From Lycocorax pyrrhopterus obiensis (taxonomy: Eukaryota; Chordata; Aves; Passeriformes; Paradisaeidae), in contig JACSVZ010000042.1 in assembly GCA_014706295.1 (NCBI GenBank), positions 558,001-622,000 on the forward strand: a stretch of DNA of 64,000 nucleotides. The letters are read 5' to 3'. Below are positions 23,960-36,945 of this stretch, piece after piece (the stretch's first letter is position 1; the number at the start of each line of letters is the position of its first letter). The position numbers were made by a program, and so were the translations under genes. Under the pieces are notes generated by a model. The model saw only the letters and a program-made list of their open reading frames with translations, was not told the DNA's origin and searched no databases.

Positions 23960-26900
23960 TAGTTTGCAGAAATGTGTTCCTTGCCATGCCTGTTCTGGAT
24001 TTTCTAACCCCAGTGTCAGCATGCCTGTGCTGGAGGGCTCCTGTAGAAGGGCAGGACTGATCAACCCACACTGGAGTCCTGCTTCTGCCTCAGGTGCAAG
24101 GAAAAGACATTTCTAGGTGTGCAAATTTTTGTAAGATGAACTTTGTTTCCTGCATCACCACATCTGAAAAGCACTTTGAAATATCCCAGTGACAGTGGAA
24201 GTACGACTATGCTTCCCTGAGCATTGTCTTTCCTCCAGACCCTTCCACAAAAGTTCAAAAGCACAATCACAGAGTTAATGCTTTAAAAGGGCAGAGGGAA
24301 ATCAGGAGAAAACGGGGGAGAAGGAAGAGGTCAACTGAGGCAAGAAGGAAATCACAGGACTCGAGATGAGCTTTCATCTCACGTGACTCTGCTGTTTGTC
24401 TGCACAGACCTGTCACACCCCGAGCATCCCTGCTGGGCACTGGCACTGCCTTTCCCAATGAGGATCAGGGCAAGGGCTCATCACTGTGGAACACACAATG
24501 CAGTGAAGCTCTGCTCTTGGTTTGGATCTTGTTCGTGCTGCAAATATAGAACAAGAATTAGGGACGCACAAATGTCAGCAGAATTGGAGCCTGGGTTTGG
24601 TGACTGGCTGCGTGCAACGTTTCAGAAGCTGTTTTTAAGGCTGCCCAAACCAGCTCCAGTTTCTGGGTCACCATCATTATTCCTGATTTTAAATCACAGA
24701 CCCAGTGTTGTAAATTTGCACCACGTTGTACCAAACTGACAACACAGAGCAGAGAGCTTTGGAGCCACACACTGCAGGAGCCACTCGCTGGAGGATGAGT
24801 CTCTGTGCTGAGATGGATTATCCAGAACAAGGATGGAAATCTTGCAGGAAAAATCTTAGTTGTCTATTTCTGTTCCTGGCTGAAAATGGGGATAAAACGC
24901 TTCTCTTCACAGTAGTTTGGCACCTCTGTCCCAAGATGAAAACCAGAATGGAAAAAATATTTATTTGGACTTTCAGAACAATAAAAAAAAATGGTTCCAA
25001 AATTGGCCAAAGGATTAGCAGCGTGGTAGGTTGCTCAGAGTTATTTGTCTGAACTAGATGGCACGTTCCCAGGGGAGTTGGGCCAACTTTTTGTTGGCAC
25101 ATCTGCGTGGAAGTCAGTGGAGATGTGCCCTGTGGGGACTTTTACACTGGCATCTGGAGGAGAATTGAGGGGATAGAGGGAAAATGCTCTCAGTGATGCT
25201 GCTGGTTTAAGGTGCTGTTAGAGCACAAAGATGAAGCTGATGAGAAAAAGGCACAAATAACAGCAGCAGCGTGTGGAGGGGATATGGAGCTGTCATTGTG
25301 AGGATTCTGTGGCTCTGCTGCAGTGGAATCATGTGAGGACAGTGGTCATGTAACAACCCTGAGTGTGAAAAACAGTCCAGATAAGCAAGGTGGGTGCAGC
25401 AGAGAGAGGGAGTCTCTGGTCCACATGAAACTTTATGAGCTTAATATTTTCCAGATTTAAATTCTCTACTTAAAACATTTGTTGTAGATAAAAGCTTTTC
25501 CTCACTCTCCTCCTTTACCTCCCACGTTCCCTCCGAGCAAGGTCTGTGAGTGGGGACTATCTCGCTGATATTTTTCCAATGTAGTCAAACACTTCCCTGT
25601 AGTTGTTGGAAGGATTTTATTCCAAGAGCCTGTATGAAATCTCTTCCACCTCTCCGGGAGGGCATCCGGTGTGTTTGGCAGAGGATCAGCAGCCAGGACA
25701 CCCCACTGTGCACTGCTCACCCAAAAATTCTGTGAAATTAAAGATAAATCCGTGGAGGAGTGCCCAGCCTGTCGGGGTTTGGGGAAAGGGAGCCGAGCAG
25801 AACTTAGTGACTGGTTTGGAAGTGGCACGGGGAGGAATGCAGTGTTGTCAGAAGTGAATTAAGGGCAGAGGAACTGCCTTGCACAACAGACCAGAGCTCC
25901 AACCTCGAATAACCAAACCGCAGACCCGGAGACATCGCCGTGGATTCCAGCCCAGGGACGTTTCAGAGATAATTGTGGATGTGTCCAGGGGAAAAAGGAA
26001 AAAAACACAACAAGCTCTTCTCTTACCAAGTATAAATTTGTTTCTGAGTGACAAGCACATTTCCAAACCCTGAAATTCCTCTTGGCATGCTTTTTAATTA
26101 AATAGGAGTCATTACTATCCAGCAGTTCTTCAGGAAAGACACCAAGCCAGCTTCGTCCCTGGAGTAAATGGACTGGAGTCAATAGACTCACTCTGGAGGT
26201 TTATCTGGAACCCGGTATCTCCTTGGCACGCGCCCAGGAAGGAATGCTGTTTCCAAATGTATCCAAGTTTATTGGTCTCAGAAGTATTCTGGGATGAAGT
26301 CTGGAATTTACCACTCGGTTTACAGTAGAGGCAATTGTTGCTCAGTAGATCAGAACAATAATAACTCTTTGCTGTGCCTGATACCAGCACAAGCAAAATT
26401 TCCCTGGATACCTGTGGAGGATATTACAAAAGCATAGGAGGCAGGCACTGACCTCCCCAAAGGTTGTAGGAGGTTTATTTAACAACAGAAAACAAAGAAA
26501 CAATTCTGCTCTGCTGACCTCCCCAACACTGTGCTCATAACAAGAATGATGGCAAGTACACAGACACCTTTGGCAAGGGTGCCCTCACCTTTCCTGAGCT
26601 GAGCAGATCTGCAAAGCAGCAGATCCCAGCTCCTGGCTTCCCCCAGTTACTGCTTGTCTTCCCATTCATCCTCTTTCCTGAGCACAGCGCAACCTGGAGC
26701 AGGGCAGACATCCACAGCAGGAACTGTGTGTGCAAGAGGCTGTTCAGGTGTCCAAGGGTGAAATTGTTCTGGGTAGGAGGCCAACATGAGCCTCAGGTTT
26801 AACGCTGATGTAAATCAAATAGGTTTTAATGCAGATATAAGCCAAAGAGATAATAAACCTCCAGAACTGTCTTAAGGAGGACTTTGCAGGCATGGTGTTA

Positions 26901-28989
26901 GACTGGCTTGGAAATGGAGCTGCTTGAAGTGTTTGGATGTACAGTGAAGGCATAATTAATGTAATAGCTGGAAGGCTTGGCTGTGCTGGGATGGTCTCCC
27001 TCGCTGGGACGGTTTCCCTGTGCCCATGTGCTGCACAGACACCGACCCTGGCAGGATGAGGGAGCTGTGCTTGGGCCACGCTTTGCCCCAGAGCAGGACC
27101 TGCACGGAAGGTTTGCCCTGGAATATCTGAAGGAGTGGCCCCACTCAGCCTGCCCAAGCCTTGGGCTGGAGCTCAGCGAGGGCTCTCCAGGGCTGGGAGT
27201 GGAATTCTGTCCCTGGGGCAGCTGAGCCTGAGCCTTTTCCCCACGTGCTCATACATCACACCTCCTCCCAGGTTTGTGAAGCAAACACGAGTCTCTGCCT
27301 CCCTTCTGCAGCCATCCAGGGTGGCCTGAGAGGCTGGGCTGGGTTATTTGCCCATGTAGAAAATCTGCCCCACCTCGCTCATTTTCATACTACAGTGATT
27401 TTAAATACAGGGGTGTGGCTGGCAGATAAATGAGGTGTTGGTATTTAAACATCTAACACCAGTTTTAACTTTAAAGCTGTTTTCTGGAAGTAAGCATGGA
27501 AGAACCCAGCAATCTGTTTGGCTCTCAGTCTGTACTGCAGATGACCAGAAGTTTTGGAAACAAAAAGCTGGATGGAGAAAATACAGAAAATATAGATTAA
27601 AACCACATGGCTAAACTGGTGGAAGAGAAGGGGAGGAAATGCATAGGCTCTGCAGCAACCCTGAAGAGCCATAAAATGGCAGGGTCCCTGTTGGCTGGAT
27701 GGAGATTCCTTACAAAGGTCCATGGATTCCGATTCCCACCCGCCCCCAGGAGCACAGGAGGCACAGCTCTTCTGCAGTTGTGCTCATCTGGGGAGAAGGG
27801 AGCACAGGATCATGAATCATCTGGAACATTGTGGAGACAACCCAGGAAAGAGAGAGAAAGCAGGAAGAAGATTGTATTGTACTGCAGGTGAAGAAACTGG
27901 GGCAGACCCCTGCTTGTGTTAGCTTTGAAGTGCAGACCACATCTCCATGGATTTTATGGGTACTGAGAAGACACAGAAGATGTGACAGAAATAAAAAGGA
28001 AATGTTCCTTTACCCAACTCATACCTCAACTATGAAACTGTCACAGGACTGAGAGGTCAAAACTATAAATATGTAAGGGAAAAAAATAGGAAATTAGTCA
28101 GATGGATCACAGTTAATGCTATTTAAAATCCTTGTTTATTAAGATAGCAAGAATATATATTTTGCATTTTCCAGAAGAGTGAAGGTAATTAAGGACAAAA
28201 ATAATTTGCTCAGTTAACTGCATGCTTCCAAACTGTAGTCCTAACTAGAGGCAAAGTCCTTTATTTCTTATTTTGTACTGTTTGCTTCATTTTAAATGAT
28301 GGTCTGTCCCATCCTAAAGCAGATAGGCTCCTCTGACAAGAAACATATTGCCCCTAAAACTCCAGGGACAGTTACTGTGTGATTGCTGGACACTGAGAGC
28401 TGGTGGAGATTTCTGGGCTCCCAAGACGGAAATCATCCTAGACACATTCCTGGAATATGCAAAATTTGGATTCAACATGTGCTTTCTTATGCCTGAGTGG
28501 CTATAGAAATTTCAGGGCAACAGAAAATTCTTCCTTCCCAATGCTTTTAACCTTCCAGGAGGTGGCTAATAGCATTCCTCTGCTTGGTTATCCATCAGAA
28601 ACAGCTGCTGCTCCATGGATCTGCGACACAGAGTGGCTCAGCTAACACAGACCTGTCCTTCACGTGCATGTTGGGATCTGTGGTGAAAGGCAAAGAATTA
28701 CTTCATTGTCCTGAATTTTCACAGCTGAGTGTGTGGAAGTGCTGACAACTGCTCTCAAAGTTCCTTCCTGTGCCAAGGAAAGCCAGTGGCCACCTCTCCA
28801 TCCCAGGGGCCTTTACCCTTGGAAAAAAGCTCTGCCAGGTTTTTGTAGCACAGCGATGGTGTGGAACCCTTCAGGTGCTCCTCACCTGGAGAGCAAACCT
28901 GGGGCTGAACCACCGTGTTCTTCTTCTCCCAGAAACAAGGACAGGAGACCCAGCTGCACAGCACTCCCAGGGCTGGCTTGGGGTTATCC

Positions 28990-29340
28990 AAACACTTGCA
29001 GCAGCACACATGGACAAACGCTGCGGCCTTGCCGAGCCAAACGCGCCGCAGCGCTGCGCTGGGCCTGGCCCGCTCCCAGCCGGTCCCTTCAGCAGGACCT
29101 GGGTGTCATCTGGCCAGGCCAGAGGTGCAGCTAGGGCAAAAACGAGGTGGCCACGTGGGCTGTGCCCTCACAGGGTCCCCGCAATGGCAGTCTCACTCTT
29201 GTCCTTGCGTTGTTTCTGTCTGTGCCAAGCGCGCGGCTGTGGGGCCTTTGGGCCCTGGGCCCTCAGCGTTGCCTTGGGCTCTTGCTGTGCCCACTGCTGT
29301 GGGATGGCACCAAGGCCCTGTCGGCTTCACTGCCTTCAGT
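28990..29340. other. Intronic CpG-rich patch
   Basis: GC and CpG content jump relative to the AT-rich sequence about 700 bp upstream. Strings such as AAACGCGCCGCAGCGCTGCG and GCCAAGCGCGCGGCTG occur. The patch runs directly into a short tandem repeat at 29339. It could be a regulatory element, a degraded LTR or chance composition. No boundaries or coding features allow a choice. Confidence 0.4.
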
Positions 29341-29426
29341 GCCCCGAGTAAGGGTCTCAAATGCCCCAAAACGAGGGTCTCAATGCCCCAAAACAATGGT
29401 CTCAGTGCCCCAGAATAAGGATTTCA
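29339..29426 (+). repeat. Short tandem repeat, about 22-bp unit, four imperfect copies
   Basis: Four successive copies of a unit with the core TGCCCCAAAACGAGGGTCTCA are visible. The first and last copies are the most divergent (GAGTAAGGGTCTCA and GAATAAGGATTTCA). The copies vary from 21 to 23 bp. Confidence 0.75.
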
Positions 29427-30304
29427 CGCACACAGAGCTGTAACTGCAAGAATCCAAAAGGGAGAAGGAAAAGATTTGTTCTGTTTGAAGACCCGGGCAG
29501 AGAGTCAGAAATCAGATTTTTTTTGTAATACTTGAACTTTGAAAGGTCGTAGAGGCTCAAAGGCACAGGAGACTGAACTCGTCCATCTCTAGACTTGTCC
29601 AAATTAACCAATCCATGCTGCCAATTTACGGGGAGTTCAGTTGCTCTTAGAAGTGCAAAGCACTCAAAAATGGAAGGAATGTCTTTTTTTTCCCCCCCTC
29701 TCGGCCTGTGATAGAAAACACTTGATCTGTGTACAGAAGTCAGTCGGTTTGCGTGTACGTGTGTGCATATGTTATGGGGAGGAATGCAAATCTATGGAAA
29801 ACAGCCATCTCCTCACTGCCAAGTGTGCAATCTGCAGAGCTGCCAGTGATACTGGCTGAGAAGTTGTGTTTGGATACTTTGCTGGACCAAATTTGGATGG
29901 CTTATCCTGATGTTTCGTGCCAATGCAAATGAGAAAAGCTCCACTGGAACCCATGATGTTCCACCAGAACAGGGGATGCTCCAGGAGGGAACCAGGCCTC
30001 TTCCAGCAGGTACATTTTGGATCAGATATCTGAAGTTTCTCAGTGTCTGATGGGTTTGTGTTCAGGGATTTGGTTCTAAAGGAGGTCTGTTGACAAATGC
30101 CACCCCTCACACTGACCAAAATGAATCTGAAAAAGTCTCCTGTGTCTTTTGGTGCGTTGCACGCTCTGTCAGTATTTAGTGTGTCAAGAGACACAGAAGA
30201 GATGGTGCTGTCTCCATCTTACACCTCTGAGTAAACAATGCTGATAGCCAGGATTTCCTTTCCACAGAGTAGTACTGGGATGCAGACAACTTTTCATCCA
30301 CTTT

Positions 30305-30480
30305 TCACAGAATCCCAGAATTATTCAGGTTGTAAAAGACCTCTGAGATCACCAAGTCCAGGCTGTGCCCAATCCCCACCTTGTCCCCAGCCCAGAGCAC
30401 TGAGTGCCACGTCCAGGCCTTCCTTGGACACCTCCAGGGATGGGGACTCCAAACCTCCCTGGGCAGCCTCTGGGACATAC
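30305..30480 (-). mobile_element. CR1 LINE 3' fragment, reverse orientation
   Basis: On the + strand it begins CACAGAATCCCAGAATTATT, the reversed CR1 terminal repeat. It continues with CAAGTCCAGGCTGTGCCCAA, GAGTGCCACGTCCAGGC, TCCAGGGATGGGGACTCC and CCTCCCTGGGCAGCCT. This is the older, longer-tailed CR1 type rather than the GGAGCAGCCTGG type. It is truncated at about 176 bp. Confidence 0.85.
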
Positions 30481-31654
30481 CATCCACTTCTCATCTACTT
30501 TTCATCATTTTTTGTCATTTTCAAAGTTTTCATCATTTCTATCCGGCCCAAGCTGGGAATCCCAGGATGGGCAGGGAGATGGGTGCTGTGCCATTCCCTG
30601 CCCAGCTCTGCTGGTCAGCTCAAGCTCCTCAGGCCATCCCCCCTCCTTCCTCCCTAACGAGAACCATCAGCCACACCAGACCCACAGTCCTGCTGTGCCA
30701 GAACGGGGGATGAGCAAGGCTCCACCACACTCCTCCTCATGGGTGATTCTGTGTTTCCCCGAGAGCTCTGGGCTCCTGTGCATGCCCACATTCAGTGCTG
30801 ATTGAATGCACGAAGTCTCTTTAGCTGGGGTTCCCTGAGGTGCTGCAGGCCACCAAAACAGAAGCCCTGTGGCCCAGGAGCAGGTAATGGCAGAGCCCAG
30901 CACTCATCACTGCCCTGGGCTGGGACACAAACTGCTTCAGACCTGTCTCCTCCCCAGCCAGAGGCACATGCTCCTCATTAATGGCCACATTGCATGACTC
31001 GGGCTTTGCAGAGGAAAATAAAAACAGTGAGCTCATCACAGGAGGAAAAACACGAGTGAGAGGAATTGCTGTAAATATTTATATCTTCAGGGCCTTTAAT
31101 GTGATTGCAATTTTCCCTTTCTGCATTTAAACAGCCAAGCTGTTGCTGTTTGGGACTGTATTTTGTTTGCAGGGTGATTTTGAAGCCCACACGTGTGTCC
31201 CCCATGCCAGGGCAGCCTCTGCCCCCGACACCCAGCTCTGAGCAGAGCTCAGGACACTCAGCGTCACCTCCACTGGTGCTCAGACAGCCTCTGACTCATG
31301 GCCTGGTGTGCACAGAAAGAGCTGCCTCGTCCAGATGGACTGAAACCCCTGGAGCAAACCCATCCTGGGGCACAGCACTGCCATGCCAGGGCTGGGGCTG
31401 TGCAGGGGCTCTGCTCCGGCTGTGAGGGACAGGGTGTGACGTGCCTGGTGTCGCTGCCCTCCCCCTGGAAACCTCTCTGTTGCTCTTGGATGCAGGGCTC
31501 TGGTAGCAGCCAACTGCCTGCCGAGCCCTGGATGCAAACTTTCTGCATGAAATAATGGCCTCACACCCACATAAACTGAAATGGTTTCTATGGAGAATAT
31601 CCTGGACCAGGCTGCAACCTCACCCTGCTTGCTTTATTACAAACCCCAGCGAGC

Positions 31655-31671
31655 CATATATATATATATAT
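31655..31671. repeat. (AT)n microsatellite
   Basis: About eight AT dinucleotides, followed directly by a T run to about 31679. Confidence 0.85.
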
Positions 31672-32315
31672 TTTTTTTTAAGTTTATGGCAGTGAACTAT
31701 ATTAACCTGCTAATATGAAAAGCATGAATGCGAAGAACATGAGGTGGCACAGCCTTCTGGAATGAAAAAGGAAGAATGGTCTGGGAGACAGGCTGGGGGT
31801 TATCACTGCTTTGCAACGTCCCCAGGGCATTTTGCTTCACATTAGTTTTGCTTTCCAGCCTTTGTTCAGACTGTAAATTATCTGAGGCAGGATTTGTACA
31901 CGTGTGCAGAGGGCAGGAGGAGGAGATGCTGATTTTGGTGTGGTTGTTCAGGTGAAGCCTCAATGCTCAGAGCCAGCACTGGCTGTGGCAACTGCTGGGA
32001 TTAGGAGAATCAGGGATATCAGACTTTGAATTTTCTGTTGCCTCACACAGGGCAGGGGTGACCTAATGAGCAATGTGAGTGTGGAGCTGTCATTAGGAAT
32101 GTCTCCATGGCAGGGTTCTGGGACACCTCCTGCTCCCCCTCGGTGACAGTGGCACCCACAGCCACCCCGTGATCACGGAGTGTGGTAACAGAGGTGTCCC
32201 AGCAGCACATCCTGTTGTTTTCTCTTTTGGATTTTTTTTTTTTTTTGGTGACATTTGAGTTGTGCTAAAGAGCAAAGTGTGAATTTATGATTCTCTTTCT
32301 CTTTAATCCTTCTAG

Positions 32316-32357
32316 ATCATCAAAGAGCCTCCCCCACCTCCTGCAGAAGACAGCGAG
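32316..32357 (+). CDS. ANTXR1: ANTXR1 exon 14 (juxtamembrane cytoplasmic segment)
   Basis: 42 bp, 14 codons, phase 0 at both ends, encoding IIKEPPPPPAEDSE. It is the start of the cytoplasmic tail. The lysine (AAA, 32322-32324) aligns with human Lys352, reported as a ubiquitination site for receptor uptake. The five-proline run and acidic end match the family. The acceptor is tctag and the donor gtgagt. The human short-tail isoform diverges close to the end of this exon. Reading on into the intron would add 23 codons before TGA at 32427-32429. Confidence 0.95.
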
Positions 32358-34051
32358 GTGAGTGACACTGACCCCTGGTCTCCTCGGTGTTTAGGACAAG
32401 GTTTTGTTCAGTCTCCTCGCAAAAGGTGATTAAATCTGTGAGTTCAGTGCCTCCACTGAGCAGGTGGGGAAGGAGGACAGCTCAGACAATGCCTCACTTG
32501 GTGAGAACAGCACTGCAGAGTTAGGCTGCGATTCACACAAGGGACAACCCTTAAGCCTGTCTTGAACTCTGAAGTCAGTGGAACCTAAACATGTGCTTAG
32601 CTGCCTTCCTGGAATGGCACGGTAATGATTTTGGTGGTTTGGGATATGTAACCAGTCCTGGCAGGAGCTCTCGGTGCTGAGCCCTCAGAGCACAGTTGCT
32701 GTGAGAAAAGGAAGCTCAAGGTCCTTGCACTGTCTGAGGCACATTCAGAGCAGACGTGAAACCCCAGCAAAATCCTCTTGATATCAGCGGAGCTACACAA
32801 GCCAGAGAAGTTTTAGTGGAGAGTAATCAACAAAGGGTAAATCAACATTAAAACTTCCATCTTAACTCTGCTTACGAGCTTTAGATGAATCTTGTCACAA
32901 ATGGTTAAAGCTCTGCCACCATTATTTAACAGACTGTGCCCAAAACATGCCCAGTTTTCCATCTGCCTCTTTCTCTGCCCTCCTGCTTTCAGCACGCAAT
33001 GAGTCTCTGCTTTGCTCCCAGTGTTTTCCACATGGGATTTCACTGCAGTCCCTGGACTCTGTGCAGGGCACTCTGATGGCAATGGGAGTTTTTCCATTGG
33101 CTTCACTGGGGTTTGGATCAGTTCCTCTTAAATATGCAAGTAAAATTAGATTTAGGTCTGTGCTCAGAGTGATTTGCTTGGGTAGTTTGCCTTGCTTTCT
33201 GCTTCCGGAGACGAATTCATTGCCATTCGTTGCCATTCAGCGTGCAAGTGGAAAAGCTTGTGAAATGGTGCTCTCTGCTCTCCATGAAGCCTGGCCCAGG
33301 GAGCGTGGGCTGAGCCAAGGCTCAGGAAAGCTCAGGCCTCTGCAAGGAGCAGGGATCCGGCCTCGGTTCTCCCTGCACTGTGCAGGGCAGCACGACCCGA
33401 GGCCAGCCCTGGAACCTCCACCTTGGGGCACTTGTCCCCTTCAAAACAGGCCTGAAGCAAAGTCCAAATGAGACCGTTCCCAGACCCAAGGGGAGCTTGC
33501 ATTTGGATCCAGTGCTCCCTGTGCCTCTTTCTGCAAGTACCTGGCTCGTTTCCCTGAGCAGATATTTGTTTGGGCTGTGTGAAAATCCACCAGCTTTGTC
33601 AGCTTCTGTCCTCTGAATGAAAAGGAAAATATTAACCTCAAATTGCACGTGCTTTGTTCTGCATCACACATGCCTCCAAGCCAAGGGATTCAGTTGCTGA
33701 AATTAATTAAAATACATCATTCTGGAATGCTGGCTCCCTGGCCAAGAACTGCAGGGGGAAATTGCATCCCCTTAGAGGGAAGACGGGCGTCACCTATAAG
33801 GAAGTCTTTTGTCAACCCAATAAGTGCTGCAAAAGCAGAGCAGTTACTGCAAAACCACAGCTGCAGCTTGAAATTCAACTTGTCCAGGCTTTGGTTGTAA
33901 CCTGAGAGGGCCCTGCACAGTGATTGAAAATCAGCATTCAGTAGGACCTGTGCTTTACCTGCTGCCTCATCAGTCCAAGAGGGGATCTGAACATTCTTTT
34001 GGGTGTTATTCTCCTCTTTGGGGACCTTGGGGTGGCAGGGTTTGGTTACAA

Positions 34052-34215
34052 CAATCATGGATTGGTTTGGGTTGGAAGGGACCTTACAGACCCTCCCATT
34101 CCACCCCTGCCATGGGCAGGGACACCTCCCACTATCGCAGGGTGCTCCACGCCCCGTCCAACCTGGCCTGGGACACTTCCAGGGATGGGGCATCCATCTC
34201 TACAGTGTGCCAGCT
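34052..34215 (-). mobile_element. CR1 LINE 3' fragment, reverse orientation
   Basis: The + strand reads as the reverse complement of a CR1 tail: ATGGATTGGTTTGGGTTGGA, AGGGACCTTACAGACC, CATTCCACCCCTGCCATGGG and GGGTGCTCCACGCCCCGTCC, then TCCAGGGATGGGGCATCC. It is the same subfamily type as the copies at 23079 and 63699. Confidence 0.92.
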
Positions 34216-36097
34216 GCTCTAATGGTATCATTTCACCTGTGCTTCCCACCAGAGCACATCCCCTAAGCTCAGTTATCCCAGAGCCAACGTGCACATTTAG
34301 CAGCCAAAGGTTTTTTAAAAAGGAAAATGTAGTTTATGCTATTTTAGAAGCTGTGCAGCATCAGGGCAGTGCTCAGAGATCAGTAAGGCCTGAAGCTGTG
34401 ACTTGCACTGTTTCTTCCCAGACAGAAGAGCTTCCCACTAGTGAAAAAATAGCAGAAGCTCTGACAAGATGCATTTTGTTGGTTCATTTACTCCTAGAGA
34501 GGCTGGTCCACAGAGTGGGGCTGGCAGCAGTGTGATGCGTTCTCAGAAGGTTGAAGCCTCCAGATTTTCTTCTTTGCTCTAAACAAGTAGAAGACAGAGT
34601 TGATTTTCTACAATCCAGGTATTCGGGTGTTGCAGATATCCCTCTCCCCTGCAGGAAACCAGCAGCTGCTCCTCTCCAGCAGGAGGGACTGCTGGTCCCT
34701 TCGGCAGCAGGGTTACAGTCGGATTTTTTTCTTCTCACGAAAGTCTTGGCCAAAAAAAAGTCAAGGAATTCTTGCATCAGCAGGTTTGGGAGCTGAGGCC
34801 CACAGGAGGAAGGAGAATGCATTACACTGGAACGAGGGGGAAGCAGCCTTTGCTGTCGGACCCGCCAAAGGTTTTATTGAACTCTGTTTCAGAGGCCCTT
34901 TGAGACATGTTGGAGACACTTCACTGTTGGTGAAGGAAATCATTATTGGCCAGAAACTCCCAATTAATTCATTCAGAAGTTGCAAATGTTGTCAGCTCCC
35001 GCTGTGCTGCTCGGGGAGCTCGGGATGCTGAGGGTGAAGCCCAGGGAAGGACAGATGGTTTCACTTAGGCCAGGAAGGATTGAGTTAATGCCAAGCGGAA
35101 GAGGTGAGTGCCTGGAGGAGCCAGGAGCACCTTTCTGGCCTGTGATTAGTCACTGAAGGTGGATTGAAACCACATTCTTCTACCTCCAGTGAACAGGAAG
35201 GCTTTTTCTAGCCCTGCTGGAGGAAGACACAGCTGCTTTTACTCTTGTGCCCCAGCACCTTTGGGCTGGATTTATTAACAGCTCTGCCCAGCTCAGAGCA
35301 GAAACTCACCACAAGGCTGAAGCTGGTTCTGCTATAGCAACCCATCCTCAAAATACACCAAAAAACCCCAACTGCAGGGCTCTGCAGCTTCCAACAATTC
35401 CCTATTCACTCCCTGGCCCAGGCCAGAATTCTGCTGCTGTCAGTCCTGGACAGACTGGCTGCAGTCAGAGGGTGCTAAACTGGAGCCCCTCCAAGCATCC
35501 CAAGAGACACTCACTGCCCTCATTGCTGCCCTGCCCTGTAAGCAGAGCCTAAAACCCACAGCTGGATCTGTGCAGGCGCCACTTGTTCCCACAGCAGGAT
35601 CCAGGGACACAAAGCTCCCTGGAGTCTGGCAAAGCCAGGCAGGAGATCACCCAGATGCCCAGAGCTTGCCCTTTCCTCATCACTCAGTCCCTTTCTTTCC
35701 CTGCTGCTCTGTCACCCAACGTCCACGGACATCCCTGCTGTGGCACCGGAGCCAAGCCACCAACCAGCCCATAATGGGATAATTCTTATGTCTCTTGTCC
35801 TCTTACCCACACACAGCACAGCAAACACACACAGCGAGGTGCTGGACAGAAAGGGCCGTTCAGCAGCACTGGCACCAGACCCTGAAGGTCGCTGTCACTG
35901 TCCTGGGAGGCAGCATGGACAGGAGGGACTTAACTCCCCGCCCGGCAGCTGCTGTTCAGCCGAGGGATGAAAGCCCTGTTCAGCTGGATCTGCACTGACT
36001 GTTGGGATCTGATCTCTCCCACAACATCCCCGAGGCCACAGAATGACTAAAGGAGATTCAGCTGCTTGGAGAGCTGCTTGAACTCTCACTTATTATC

Positions 36098-36200
36098 ATG
36101 GAATCACAGAATGGTTTGGGCTGGGAGGGTCCTTAGAGATCATTTTGCTCCACCCTGCTGCCATGGGCAGGGGACACTTTCCACTAGACCAGGTTGTTCA
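36098..36200 (-). mobile_element. CR1 LINE 3' fragment, reverse orientation, short
   Basis: It begins with TCATGGAATCACAGAATGGT, the reversed CR1 terminus, then TTTGGGCTGGGAGGGTCC, TCCACCCTGCTGCCATGGGC and GGGGACACTTTCCACTAGAC. Only about 100 bp are recognisable before unique sequence resumes. Confidence 0.9.
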
Positions 36201-36884
36201 ATTATTGCTGATCATTATTCTTTTCCAAATTGTTTTCCTTGCTCCTTCTGGAAAGCCTTGCTGGGGAGACAGCAAAACAAGCTCCAGAGAAAGGATCTGA
36301 TAGGAATTTTTTGTAGACACCAAGGCAGGAAATTTATTCTGCTATTCCTGAAATGAAGCCAGGTCCCAGTGGTGTGCCAATGCCTCTCCTTCCTTTTTAC
36401 AGTGAGTTGTGGAAATACGGGAGGAGGAGGAAAGGAACCTTTCAAGAGACAGGCATTTAAAAGAAAAAAGATGGGGCTGTTACTGGCAATAGATGAGGTG
36501 CAGGTATTACACCATGAGGGTGTGGAGTTTCATAGCCAATTTCATGTGGACTACCCAGGCAGGCCCAGTGCAGTGCAGAGGCTCTGGGAGTTGGGTTTAA
36601 TCCCATCCTAGTGTGGGTTCCCATGACCTTATAGGATCTCCACCTTCCTGCAGCTCGGTGTCTGAGCTCTGGAGTGGGAACAGCTCAGCATCCTTCTTTC
36701 ACCAAACCCAGGCCTCCCTCTCATCTGTGCACACACAGTGCTTTGTTCTTGGAGGACTTCACTTCAGGCAGGACCTCGAAGGATCTGGGCCACGGACAAA
36801 TGGGGAGTTCCTGTGATGATCAAGGCCACCAAAGGCTGGTTTGATAAACATTTGTGCCTCAAGGATGAGCTTGTATGAAGCTGA

Positions 36885-36945
36885 AGTTGTTCAGGCTGGA
36901 GAAGAGAAGATTCTGGGGAGCCTTTAGAGGTACCAAGGTACCAAG
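36885..36945 (+). mobile_element. Possible decayed CR1 3'-region fragment
   Basis: The string TTGTTCAGGCTGGAGAAGAG followed by AAGATTCTGGGGAGCC resembles the internal 3' part of CR1 (compare the clear copy at 40755-40795). No terminal repeat is attached, so this is only a weak call. Confidence 0.4.

Noticed and set aside
33999..34535. 178-codon ORF in intron 14
   Set aside because: It is largely the reversed CR1 at 34052-34215.
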